Source of the DNA: an uncultured Devosia sp.
GTDB lineage: Bacteria > Pseudomonadota > Alphaproteobacteria > Rhizobiales > Devosiaceae
NCBI GenBank assembly: GCA_946480655.1
Contig: CAMLKN010000088.1
Location: forward strand, 1 to 8,734
DNA length: 8,734 bases
Direction: 5' to 3'
Shown here piece by piece: positions 1-5,888 of the stretch; positions within the stretch are counted from its first letter, which is position 1; each line of letters opens with the position of its first letter. Made by a program: the position numbers and the translations under genes. Under the pieces are notes generated by a model that saw nothing but the letters and a program-made list of their open reading frames with translations, was not told the origin of the DNA and made no database searches.

Positions 1-825
1 CGCACCCTGCCGCCCGCCGTCATCGACGAGCTCAAGCGCCAGACCCGCGAACTCGCCTTCGCGCTCAAGGTCGGGGGCCTCATGAACGTGCAGTTCGCCT
101 ACAAGGACGACACCATCTACCTCATCGAGGTCAACCCGCGCGCCTCGCGCACCGTGCCCTTCGTGGCCAAGGTCATCGGCGCGCCCATCGCCAAGATCGC
201 CTCGCGCGTCATGGCTGGTGAAAGCCTCGCCAGCTTCGGCCTCGTCGAAAAGAGCTTGAAGCATATCGCCGTCAAGGAAGCCGTGTTCCCGTTCAACCGC
301 TTCCCCGGCGTTGACACCGTGCTCGGGCCGGAAATGAAATCGACCGGCGAGGTCATTGGGCTGGACACCGATTTCGCCGTGGCCTTCGCCAAGTCGCAGA
401 TGGGCGCCGGCCAGAAGGTGCCGACTTCGGGCACGGCCTTCATCTCGGTGCGTGACAGCGACAAGCAGTATATCGTCGACATGGCCCGCCACCTGGTCGA
501 AGCCGGTTTCGAAATCCTCGCAACCGGCGGCACGGCGGCCTACCTGGTCGACAATAATGTCCCCGCGACCAAGATCAACAAGGTGCTCGAAGGCCGGCCG
601 CACATCGTCGACTCCATGAAGAACGGCGGCGTGCAACTGGTCATCAACACCACCGATGGTCTCAAGTCGATTTCCGACAGCCGCGACATCCGCCGCACCG
701 CGCTTCTGGCCAAGATCCCCTATTACACCACCATCGACGGCGCCCTCGCCGCCGTGGAAGGCATCGTCGCCCTCAAGCAGGGCAGCCTGCAAGTCCGCGC
801 CCTGCAGGAATATTTCGCGGCCTAG
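1..825 (+). CDS. carB: Carbamoyl-phosphate synthase large subunit, C-terminal part (5'-truncated by window)
   Basis: Carbamoyl-phosphate synthase large subunit makes carbamoyl phosphate from glutamine-derived ammonia, bicarbonate and two ATP, in the cytoplasm with CarA, feeding pyrimidine and arginine synthesis. The frame is open from base 1, so the gene enters from the left; the first ATG at 82 is internal. The 274 residues match E. coli CarB from about residue 799 to its end. They hold the end of the second ATP-grasp domain, with [10 protein letters not shown] at window residues 40-49. By homology Q31, E43 and N45 correspond to the metal/ATP ligands Q829, E841 and N843. The MGS-like allosteric domain starts near residue 138, with [11 protein letters not shown] at 144-154 and [11 protein letters not shown] further on, the region that binds UMP/IMP and ornithine in enteric CarB. 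The stop is TAG at 823-825 and the C-terminus has normal length. Identification is secure; effector specificity cannot be read from the sequence. Confidence 0.97.
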   Translation, partial: RTLPPAVIDELKRQTRELAFALKVGGLMNVQFAYKDDTIYLIEVNPRASRTVPFVAKVIGAPIAKIASRVMAGESLASFGLVEKSLKHIAVKEAVFPFNRFPGVDTVLGPEMKSTGEVIGLDTDFAVAFAKSQMGAGQKVPTSGTAFISVRDSDKQYIVDMARHLVEAGFEILATGGTAAYLVDNNVPATKINKVLEGRPHIVDSMKNGGVQLVINTTDGLKSISDSRDIRRTALLAKIPYYTTIDGALAAVEGIVALKQGSLQVRALQEYFAA

Positions 826-846
826 GGCTGGCCCGCAGGGCACTTT

Positions 847-1003
847 CGCTCCAGTGGAGCGACATTAGGTTACTTTGCAGACGCTTCGCGCAGCGAGTAC
901 CCGGCTCCAATGGAGCCGGGCAAGGCCAGAAGGCCATGAGAGCTATGCTCGAATAGCGGGCGAATGCGCCTCCGCTGGCGAAAGAGCCGCGAGGTGCGGC
1001 TCT
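847..1003. repeat. Cluster of short palindromes downstream of carB
   Basis: Several inverted repeats are packed into about 160 bp. Bases 847-861 have arms CGCTCC/GGAGCG around AGT. Bases 900-920 have arms CCCGGCTCC/GGAGCCGGG around AAT. Both share the core CTCCANTGGAG. Bases 967-980 pair CGCC with GGCG, and 983-1003 have arms AGAGCCGC/GCGGCTCT with a 5-base loop. Smaller stems occur at 882-895 and 942-957. None is followed by a T run, so these are not typical intrinsic terminators, although the first could end or protect the carB mRNA. The repeated core and tight packing resemble a mosaic of REP-like palindromic elements; whether copies exist elsewhere in the genome cannot be seen here. A minus-strand open frame through it (1078-773) has no homology I recognise and looks like a by-product. 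Confidence 0.6.
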
Positions 1004-1015
1004 CCCCGCATCGAC

Positions 1016-1046
1016 CTTGACGGCGGCTTGGCGCTGGGGCCTCAAT
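1016..1046 (+). promoter_or_regulatory. Possible sigma-70 promoter for the exported-protein gene at 1078
   Basis: CTTGACG at 1016-1022 is close to the alphaproteobacterial -35 consensus CTTGAC. A weak -10 candidate, CTCAAT, lies at 1041-1046 after 18 bases. Transcription would then start near 1053, giving a leader of about 25 bases before the ATG at 1078 and excluding the in-frame ATG at 1045. The -10 match is poor, so this is tentative. Confidence 0.3.
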
Positions 1047-1077
1047 GAGCCCTGCTTCAATCGGTTCGAGGTTTGCA

Positions 1078-1590
1078 ATGCGACCCTATGCCGTTTCCCT
1101 CCTTGTTCTCCTCTGCATGCCCGCAGGGGCCTTAGAGCTCAACCCGATCACGGGAAGCGTTGCCGGCGTCGATCGCTCCTACGCCGAACCGCTCATTGAA
1201 AAGGATTTCGGGCCGATCATCGGGGCCAGCTACTACGATGGCTTGTTCAAGGTCGACGGACCGACGCCGGTCTACATCATCCAGGCCGAGGGCCGGGCCG
1301 ACAAAGAGGTCACCTTCCTATTCTGCAATGAAAAGCTCTCCGGGTTCTGGGGCCACGTGACCCAGGATCAACTGCGCGACATCTATTGGTCCTATGGTCC
1401 GGAACCCTATGTCGGCGTCCCCATGAACGTGGAATATGCTATTGGGGAAATGCGCCTATACCTGCCCACCGAAGGCGCCGAGGTCATCTTCTGGGAATTG
1501 GGCGGCAAATCCATGAAGATCGAGGTTATCTATCCGGCCGAGCCCTGGCGGCGGTTCGAGACCGATGAATACTGCTCCGAGATTGACTGA
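1078..1590 (+). CDS. Small exported protein of unknown function
   Basis: I do not recognise a family. The start at 1078 is preferred over the in-frame ATG at 1045, because GAGG at 1068-1071 lies 6 bases upstream and because the protein then opens directly with a signal peptide: MRP, a hydrophobic core (about residues 4-15), and an AGA/LEL cleavage site after A18. C13 lies in the core, but its context (VLLC) is not a proper lipobox, so a soluble periplasmic or secreted protein is more likely than a lipoprotein. The mature part is about 152 residues, acidic and rich in aromatics, with no internal membrane segment. It has exactly two cysteines, C83 (FLFCNEK) and C166, four residues from the end; they could form a disulfide. 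The next gene, 96 bp downstream on the same strand, also encodes an exported protein, so the two may be transcribed together. Function unknown. Confidence 0.8.
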   Translation: MRPYAVSLLVLLCMPAGALELNPITGSVAGVDRSYAEPLIEKDFGPIIGASYYDGLFKVDGPTPVYIIQAEGRADKEVTFLFCNEKLSGFWGHVTQDQLRDIYWSYGPEPYVGVPMNVEYAIGEMRLYLPTEGAEVIFWELGGKSMKIEVIYPAEPWRRFETDEYCSEID

Positions 1591-1600
1591 ACGACTGTCT

Positions 1601-1627
1601 GCTGGATAGTGGCTTCCTGCATCCAGC
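1601..1627 (+). other. Inverted repeat between the two exported-protein genes
   Basis: GCTGGAT at 1601-1607 pairs with ATCCAGC at 1621-1627 around a 13-base loop. It follows the stop at 1588-1590 by 10 bases. No T run follows, so it may be a weak terminator, an mRNA end-protecting stem or chance. Confidence 0.3.
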
Positions 1628-1686
1628 CATCTCCTGTTCATGGCGTGGACAGTTTCAGCATCGCGACAGATGTTTAGGCGAGAAAA

Positions 1687-2601
1687 ATGATCCGCACAGC
1701 TCCGGTTGCAGCCGCGCTGCTCCTCACCACCGCACTGGCCTCGGCTCAGCCCCTCGACGATCAAATCCACGATTTCATCTACGCCCCCGGCTTCACCGCC
1801 GAGGACATTGGACGTCTCGATGAGCGCCTCATCAACCAGTGGCTGGACCTTACTGTCGCGACACCCGGCGGCACGGTAGGACCGCTCGAAAAGGCCATGC
1901 TCATCGCCGACATGGCGATCGAAGGCATTCGCACTCGGTCGGCCCTCGCCTATGGCGAAGTCATCGGCGAGGACGGCACGCCCTATAGTTTTGTCGAGGT
2001 GCGCCACTACAACCTCGCCGCCGTCATCCACGCCGAAACCGAAGACGCCTATGGCCCGGAAAACACCGCGCCGGTCGAAGAGTTCGGGCTGGGAGACCAC
2101 ATGGCCTGGCGCTTCGTCTTCATGCCCGAAATGAACAACGCCGCCGTGCTGCTGGAAGCCAGCAGCCGCATCATCTCCGACAAGGAAGCCAGCAAGGCCG
2201 ACTGCACCGGCCGGCCTTGTCTCGATCCCTATGCCGGGTTCGACGATCCAGCCTGGGAGGAAATTGACGGCCAGGTGCCCACCTGGCCAGCGCTCTATGT
2301 TGCAGAATCCGACGAAACCGCCACGCCCGCCCACGCCATTGCCGAACTCGCCGTCTTCGGCTTCTGGGCCAACGCGGAGAGCGGGCAATATCAATGGACC
2401 GGTGGTGAGCACCCCGAGGCGGTCCGCGACGCAACGCCTTATCGCTTCATCGGCATCGACCGGTATCTGGGCCAGGAAGCCAGCATTGACGCCATCTGGC
2501 AGGAAACCGCCCTCAACGACGATGCGCTGGCCTCCCTAACCTTCCGCCGCGCCGATATCGGTGGCTCGGTGCAGTTGATGCGGTCAAGCACCCCGCGCTG
2601 A
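1687..2601 (+). CDS. Exported protein of unknown function
   Basis: A 304-residue protein I cannot assign to a family. It begins with a clear Sec signal peptide: MIRT, a hydrophobic stretch (residues 6-18), then ASA/QP with cleavage expected after A20. No further membrane segment is evident, so the mature protein of about 284 residues should be periplasmic or secreted. It is acidic and rich in alanine and aromatic residues. The only cysteines are C173 and C178 (CTGRPC), a close pair that could be a disulfide or a metal site. The ATG at 1687 has a modest ribosome-binding site (AGGCGAG, 1676-1682). The gene lies 96 bp after another exported-protein gene. Its last 18 bases overlap the 3' end of the convergent threonine aldolase gene, with its TGA at 2599-2601. 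Codon use matches the neighbours, so recent transfer is not indicated. Confidence 0.82.
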   Translation: MIRTAPVAAALLLTTALASAQPLDDQIHDFIYAPGFTAEDIGRLDERLINQWLDLTVATPGGTVGPLEKAMLIADMAIEGIRTRSALAYGEVIGEDGTPYSFVEVRHYNLAAVIHAETEDAYGPENTAPVEEFGLGDHMAWRFVFMPEMNNAAVLLEASSRIISDKEASKADCTGRPCLDPYAGFDDPAWEEIDGQVPTWPALYVAESDETATPAHAIAELAVFGFWANAESGQYQWTGGEHPEAVRDATPYRFIGIDRYLGQEASIDAIWQETALNDDALASLTFRRADIGGSVQLMRSSTPR

Positions 2602-3618
2602 ATCGGCGAAGAACCGGTCAACCAGCGCCAATGCGCCGCGCACATCCTCGTCACCGACATCGAGATGCGTCACCCAGCGCTGCTGTCCATAGCGGCCGGT
2701 GACGCCAACGCCGTTCTCCCCCAGATAGGCCAAGAACCGCTCGCCCAGGTCGGCCTCCATATCCACCCACAGGATATTGGTGTCCGGCACGGTCACGCGC
2801 AGCGCCTCGTGCCGGGCCAATCCCTCAGCCAGCATTTTTGCCCGACGGTGGTCCTCGGCCAACCGCGCCACATTGTGCTCCAGTGCATAGAGTCCAGCCG
2901 CCGCCAGCACGCCAGACTGCCGCAACCCTCCGCCCAGCATCTTGCGGTTGCGCCGTGCCGTCTCGATCAGGTCCGCCCGGCCCACCAGCACTGATCCCAC
3001 GGGCGCACCGAGCCCCTTGGACAGGCAGATCGAAACTGTATCAAAGGGCGCGGCAAAGTCCCGGATGTCGAGGCCGAGCGCCACACAGGCATTGAAGGCC
3101 CGCGCGCCGTCCAGATGCAGCCCCAACCCATGCCGCTCGGCTATGCCGGCCACCGCCCGCATGTAGTCCACCGGCAGCACCCGTCCACCAAAGGTGTTTT
3201 CCAGCGCAATCACCCGGGTCGTCGCAAAATGGCTGTCGCCCTTCTTGATCGCCGCCTCGATATCGTCCAGCGCCATGGTGCCATCGGCCTGGTGGGCGAT
3301 CGGCTGCGGCTGGATCGAGCCCAGCACCGCCGCCCCGCCGGCTTCATATTTGTAGCAATGAGCATTCTGCCCGGCGATGAACTCGTCCCCGCGCCCGCAA
3401 TGGCTCATCAGGGCAAGCAGGTTCGACATTGTCCCCGTAGGCACGAACAGGGCCGCGTCCTTGGCCAGCATGCCCGCCATCCGCTGCTCCAGCAGGTTGA
3501 CGGTCGGGTCATCGCCAAAGACGTCGTCGCCCACTTCGGCGTCCGCCATGGCCGCCCGCATGCCCGCGGAGGGCTTGGTCACCGTGTCGGAGCGGAAATC
3601 GTGGCGGATGGCGTTCAT
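2584..3618 (-). CDS. ltaE: Low-specificity L-threonine aldolase (PLP enzyme)
   Basis: This enzyme cleaves L-threonine or L-allo-threonine to glycine and acetaldehyde using pyridoxal phosphate, in the cytoplasm. The 344 residues have the family's normal length. The N-terminal FRSDTVTKP (residues 8-16) is the family signature. AHCYKYEAGGAAVLGSIQPQ (86-105) carries H87, which stacks on the cofactor in relatives. HLDGARAFN (168-176) holds D170, expected to bind the pyridine nitrogen. SICLSKGLGAPVGS (196-209) contains the Schiff-base lysine K201. All key residues are intact. The start is well supported: GAGGAG at 3625-3630 lies 6 bases before the ATG at 3618. The gene follows the methyltransferase gene on the same strand after 51 bp, so the two are probably cotranscribed. 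Its stop at 2584-2586 overlaps a convergent gene. A beta-eliminating lyase relative is possible, but the motifs favour threonine aldolase. Confidence 0.94.
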   Translation of the reverse strand: MNAIRHDFRSDTVTKPSAGMRAAMADAEVGDDVFGDDPTVNLLEQRMAGMLAKDAALFVPTGTMSNLLALMSHCGRGDEFIAGQNAHCYKYEAGGAAVLGSIQPQPIAHQADGTMALDDIEAAIKKGDSHFATTRVIALENTFGGRVLPVDYMRAVAGIAERHGLGLHLDGARAFNACVALGLDIRDFAAPFDTVSICLSKGLGAPVGSVLVGRADLIETARRNRKMLGGGLRQSGVLAAAGLYALEHNVARLAEDHRRAKMLAEGLARHEALRVTVPDTNILWVDMEADLGERFLAYLGENGVGVTGRYGQQRWVTHLDVGDEDVRGALALVDRFFADSARGA

Positions 3619-3669
3619 GGCAGGCTCCTCAAAAGACCCGCCCCTTCTGCCAAGCCCTTGCGCAAATTG

Positions 3670-4770
3670 CTAGGCCGCGACGTCCCCGCCTTTGGTCTCA
3701 TCATTGGCCGCGGTCAGTTCCACCACCGGCTTGCGCGCCACGACCAGGATGCCGGTGATCGGCGCACCGCGATCAAAGCGCAGCACGGCCGTCTCGAAAC
3801 GCAGGGTCTCGAGCCCTGCCACGACCAGTGCATTGCGCGCCGCGTCCACGCCATGGGCATAGCGCAGGCTGGGCCTGAGGAAGATTTCTTCCTCCCCGTC
3901 ATGGGCCTCGAGCGAGAAGGCCACCAGGCCGCCGGGTCGCATGGCCGGAACAAGCGCCGCAAGGATCGGCTGCAACGCGCCGCAATAGATCAGGACGTCG
4001 GCCGCCGTCACCAGGTCCGCATCGGCCCGCCGCGCATTGAGCGTCGCCACCAGCTCGCCCTTTGACAGGCTGTCATAGATGCCCTTGCGTGCTGTCTCGG
4101 CGATCATAGCGGCGGAAATGTCGACGCCTTCCAGATGCCCCACCTTGGTGCGCAGCCGCTCGCCCATGAGGCCCGTGCCACACCCCAGGTCCAGCGCCCG
4201 CTCGAAACTGGCGATACCCAGCCGCGCCATTTCCGCATTGACCAGATCGTCGAGCAGGTCCGGTACCCGGTAGCCAAGCTTGCCGACCAGCGAAGCCTCG
4301 AATTGCGGCGCATACTGGTCGAACAATGCCTCGACATAGCCTACCGCCGTGCCCTCGCCGGCCGGCCCGGCGTCGTGTGCCGCCAGCTTCAGCCGCGCGC
4401 CGAAGACCCCGTCGTCATCCAGCGCCTCGAGCCGCCGCCAGGCCGCGATCGCGGCAGAGATGTTGCCGGCCTTCTCGTGATAGCTGCCCGCAAGGTCCCA
4501 TCCCGCCGCCCAATCGGGAGACAGGTCCAGGGCCTGCTCGACCAGTTCGGCCGCCGCCGGAAAATCACCCTGTTCGGCCAGCATGCGGGCATAGTCCGCG
4601 CGCCGGTCGGCGATCACATCGCCGGAAGAATAGAACGCCTTGGTCAAGACGGATTGCTTTCGAGAGAACCGGCCTGCATGGCGCGGCGCGCGGGGATTTG
4701 CCGCATAGCAGGCACAAACGCAAGCAAAAATGCTGCGCACCGCGCCTGTGACGAATTGTTCACTGTTCAT
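3670..4770 (-). CDS. TPR-containing class I SAM-dependent methyltransferase
   Basis: A predicted cytoplasmic methyltransferase of the TPR-plus-methyltransferase type; the substrate is unknown. Numbering from the ATG at 4770 (366 aa), residues 54-130 form TPR-like helical hairpins (ADYARMLAEQGDFPAAAELV, then WDLAGSYHEKAGNISAAIAA). The Rossmann part follows: motif I ALDLGCGTGL (192-201), EGVDISAAMI (214-223) for the SAM ribose, LVTAADVLIY (253-262), and MRPGGLVAFSLE (277-288). The start is uncertain. The first 41 residues (cysteine- and arginine-rich, no clear ribosome-binding site) do not look like the rest. Relatives as I recall them begin close to AFYSSGDVIADRRADYA (residues 45-61), which an in-frame TTG at 4647 would give (325 aa). 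The gene precedes ltaE by 51 bp in the same direction; no functional link is evident. The fold assignment is firm, the target is not. Confidence 0.87.
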   Translation of the reverse strand: MNSEQFVTGAVRSIFACVCACYAANPRAPRHAGRFSRKQSVLTKAFYSSGDVIADRRADYARMLAEQGDFPAAAELVEQALDLSPDWAAGWDLAGSYHEKAGNISAAIAAWRRLEALDDDGVFGARLKLAAHDAGPAGEGTAVGYVEALFDQYAPQFEASLVGKLGYRVPDLLDDLVNAEMARLGIASFERALDLGCGTGLMGERLRTKVGHLEGVDISAAMIAETARKGIYDSLSKGELVATLNARRADADLVTAADVLIYCGALQPILAALVPAMRPGGLVAFSLEAHDGEEEIFLRPSLRYAHGVDAARNALVVAGLETLRFETAVLRFDRGAPITGILVVARKPVVELTAANDETKGGDVAA

Positions 4771-4960
4771 CTATCCGGACTGCGCTAGTATGGAACCGTC
4801 CATGCTTCGCGCAACCTCCGTGCGATACCGTGGCAGCCAAGCGTCTTCCGCACTGGCCGGTCCGGACCAATCAGGTTCTGGACGTACTTAATCTTAAGTG
4901 ATTGCTGCCTCGGCGGAATTTCCAGTTCTGCCGGGTGTTTAGCCACGCCTACACGACATA

Positions 4961-4989
4961 TTGATGCGTCGCCTTTTTCAGGCTAGGCT
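4961..4989 (+). promoter_or_regulatory. Possible promoter of the cold-shock gene
   Basis: TTGATG (4961-4966) and TAGGCT (4984-4989) are separated by 17 bases. Transcription from here would give a leader of roughly 148 bases, in the size range known for E. coli cspA. The -10 match is only partial, so confidence is low. Confidence 0.3.
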
Positions 4990-5062
4990 TCGCCCCATCG
5001 AATATTGCGGCCGACTGATCTGAAGACGCGAATTCCGTTCGCAACTGCTGACGTCATCTACC

Positions 5063-5076
5063 GATATTTCGATATC
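5063..5076 (+). other. Small hairpin with TTCG loop in the csp leader
   Basis: GATAT and ATATC pair perfectly around TTCG, 68 bases before the csp ATG. UUCG loops stabilise RNA stems, but here the closing pair is T-A rather than C-G and the stem is AT-only, so it would melt at low temperature differences. A second stem (CGGCC/GGCCG, 5087-5104) follows. Together they could form a temperature-sensitive leader; this is inference. Confidence 0.35.
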
Positions 5077-5143
5077 AACTAGGTTCCGGCCAGGTGCATG
5101 GCCGTGACCGATCCAGCAGCGACTGCACGAGGGAACGCGCATC

Positions 5144-5353
5144 ATGGCAACTGGTACCGTTAAGTGGTTCAACGGCCAAAAAGGCTATGGCTTCATTCAG
5201 CCGGACGAGGGTGGGGCGGACGTTTTCGTCCACATCTCCGCTGTCCAGCGTTCGGGCCTCAATGGCCTCGATGAAGGCCAGAAGGTGAGCTACGAGATCG
5301 TCAAGGACAAGCGGACCGGCAAGTCCGCCGCCGACAATCTGACTGCCAGCTAA
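5144..5353 (+). CDS. Cold-shock domain protein (CspA family)
   Basis: A 69-residue single cold-shock domain, the usual length for the family. Such proteins bind single-stranded RNA and DNA in the cytoplasm, melt mRNA secondary structure and act as transcription antiterminators; many are not cold-induced. Both nucleic-acid motifs are intact: RNP1 KGYGFI (residues 13-18) and RNP2 VFVHI (27-31), preceded by the canonical [10 protein letters not shown] opening. The C-terminal [11 protein letters not shown] resembles rhizobial CspA paralogues. The start at 5144 is fixed by the conserved N-terminus, with GAGGG at 5129-5133, 10 bases upstream. The gene stands alone, with a long leader and a strong hairpin terminator 22 bases after the stop. 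Which of the several paralogues it is, and whether it responds to cold, cannot be told. Confidence 0.96.
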   Translation: MATGTVKWFNGQKGYGFIQPDEGGADVFVHISAVQRSGLNGLDEGQKVSYEIVKDKRTGKSAADNLTAS

Positions 5354-5375
5354 GACTGGCATTTGCCTGAAAGAG

Positions 5376-5406
5376 ATGGGCGCATCCAGGACATGGATGC
5401 GCCCAT
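5376..5406. terminator. Bidirectional intrinsic terminator between csp and the NTF2-like gene
   Basis: A 12-bp perfect stem, ATGGGCGCATCC (5376-5387) with GGATGCGCCCAT (5395-5406), around a 7-base loop. It sits exactly between the csp stop and the stop of the convergent gene at 5410. A T-rich tail (TGTCTATTCT) follows on the plus strand and CTCTTTC on the minus strand, so it can serve both genes, though neither tail is a pure T run. Confidence 0.8.
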
Positions 5407-5409
5407 TGT

Positions 5410-5817
5410 CTATTCTGCCCTGAAATCCTCGTAGCAGTCATAATTGCGCTGCCGCACGATCCGCCCGTTGCGCAGCTCGAAGACCATGCAGATATGGGCG
5501 ATCATCGTCTCCCCAGCCTGCAATCGCCCGATTCCCATGGCCAGGTCCCCTTCCCATCGCGCCTCCACCACGACGCTTTGCTCCGTGGCAACGATGCCTG
5601 CCAGATGATAGCGCTGGGCCTTGAGCACTTTGCCTTCGGCCGATCTGCGAAGACCGGCCAGCATTGCCGCCTTGTCATCGGTGCCGCCCGCCGGCCGGAT
5701 CAGGTTCGGAAGCTCCGTGAACTGCATCTCGGCGTCGAGCAACGCCTCCACAGTGTCGACATCGAACCGCTCCACCGCGCGAATATAGGCCGTCACAATC
5801 TCAATCACGTCAGTCAT
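5410..5817 (-). CDS. NTF2/SnoaL-like small protein of unknown substrate
   Basis: A 135-residue protein with the pattern of the NTF2-like (SnoaL-like) alpha+beta cone fold. An N-terminal helix (IEIVTAYIRAVERFDVDTVE, residues 5-24) leads into the ALLDAEMQFTELP strand. Alternating strands follow (SVVVEARWEG, MIAHICMVFELRNGRIVRQR) and the end is NYDCYEDF, typical of the family. Members act as small isomerases, cyclases, hydrolases or carrier-like subunits; the substrate cannot be named and catalytic residues are not obvious. The ATG at 5817 is preferred to the in-frame GTG at 5823, because the GAGG ribosome-binding site overlaps that GTG but lies 5 bases before the ATG. The gene is divergent from a TetR regulator, with two palindromic operators between them starting 10 bases upstream of the ATG, so TetR very probably represses it. 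It ends at a bidirectional terminator. Confidence 0.83.
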   Translation of the reverse strand: MTDVIEIVTAYIRAVERFDVDTVEALLDAEMQFTELPNLIRPAGGTDDKAAMLAGLRRSAEGKVLKAQRYHLAGIVATEQSVVVEARWEGDLAMGIGRLQAGETMIAHICMVFELRNGRIVRQRNYDCYEDFRAE

Positions 5818-5826
5818 CTGCACCTC

Positions 5827-5845
5827 ACTAGAACATCGTTCTAGT
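5827..5845. promoter_or_regulatory. Operator palindrome 1 (probable TetR site)
   Basis: A 19-bp inverted repeat with perfect 8-bp arms ACTAGAAC and GTTCTAGT around ATC. It starts 10 bases upstream of the NTF2-like gene's ATG, overlapping its leader and ribosome-binding region. It is nearly identical to palindrome 2, with centres 25 bp apart. The placement between a tetR gene and its divergent neighbour is typical of TetR-family autoregulated operators. Confidence 0.85.
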
Positions 5846-5852
5846 CATGTCT

Positions 5853-5869
5853 CTAGAACAATGTTCTAG
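5853..5869. promoter_or_regulatory. Operator palindrome 2 (probable TetR site)
   Basis: A 17-bp inverted repeat with perfect 8-bp arms CTAGAACA and TGTTCTAG around a single A. It lies 20-36 bases upstream of the tetR ATG at 5889 and so probably overlaps the tetR promoter. Together with palindrome 1 it defines a consensus CTAGAACANYGTTCTAG. Confidence 0.85.
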
Positions 5870-5888
5870 TATTGTCTATGGGTACCAA

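Larger units (their letters stand above)
4771..5143. other. Divergent intergenic region and cold-shock gene leader
   Basis: No convincing gene lies in these 373 bp between the leftward methyltransferase gene and the rightward cold-shock gene. A short minus-strand frame (4978-5172) covers the csp start and is probably spurious. Visible structure includes a perfect 10-bp palindrome GGTCCGGACC (4859-4868), an AT-rich stem ACTTA/TAAGT (4886-4899), a stem GATAT/ATATC with a TTCG loop (5063-5076) and a stem CGGCC/GGCCG (5087-5104). The last two would lie in the csp leader if transcription starts near 4996. If the methyltransferase begins at TTG 4647 rather than at 4770, the true intergenic region is about 120 bp longer on the left. 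Confidence 0.6.

Noticed and set aside
82..825. carB-like protein starting at ATG 82
   Set aside because: The frame is open from base 1 with matching CarB residues upstream, so 82 is an internal methionine of a gene truncated by the window.
773..1078. Minus-strand open frame (101 codons) through the palindrome cluster
   Set aside because: It runs over inverted repeats and into the carB 3' end, with no homology I recognise; it is explained better as translated repeat DNA.
1114..1116. Lipoprotein cysteine in the first exported protein (C13)
   Set aside because: The preceding residues (VLL) do not fit a lipobox, which needs G/A/S just before Cys; an AGA signal peptidase I site follows instead.
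1456..2412. Minus-strand open frame (318 codons) antisense to the exported-protein genes
   Set aside because: The translation is glycine-rich without motifs and has no clear ribosome-binding site. The plus-strand frame has a signal peptide, so this is most likely a shadow.
3115..4065. Plus-strand open frame (316 codons) across ltaE and the methyltransferase gene
   Set aside because: It is antisense to two well-supported genes and is His/Arg/Gln-rich, typical of a shadow frame.
4978..5172. Small minus-strand frame over the csp start
   Set aside because: It overlaps the csp leader and start, has no ribosome-binding site and no family resemblance.
5821..5823. GTG start for the NTF2-like gene
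   Set aside because: The GAGG ribosome-binding site overlaps this GTG; the ATG at 5815-5817 has proper spacing.
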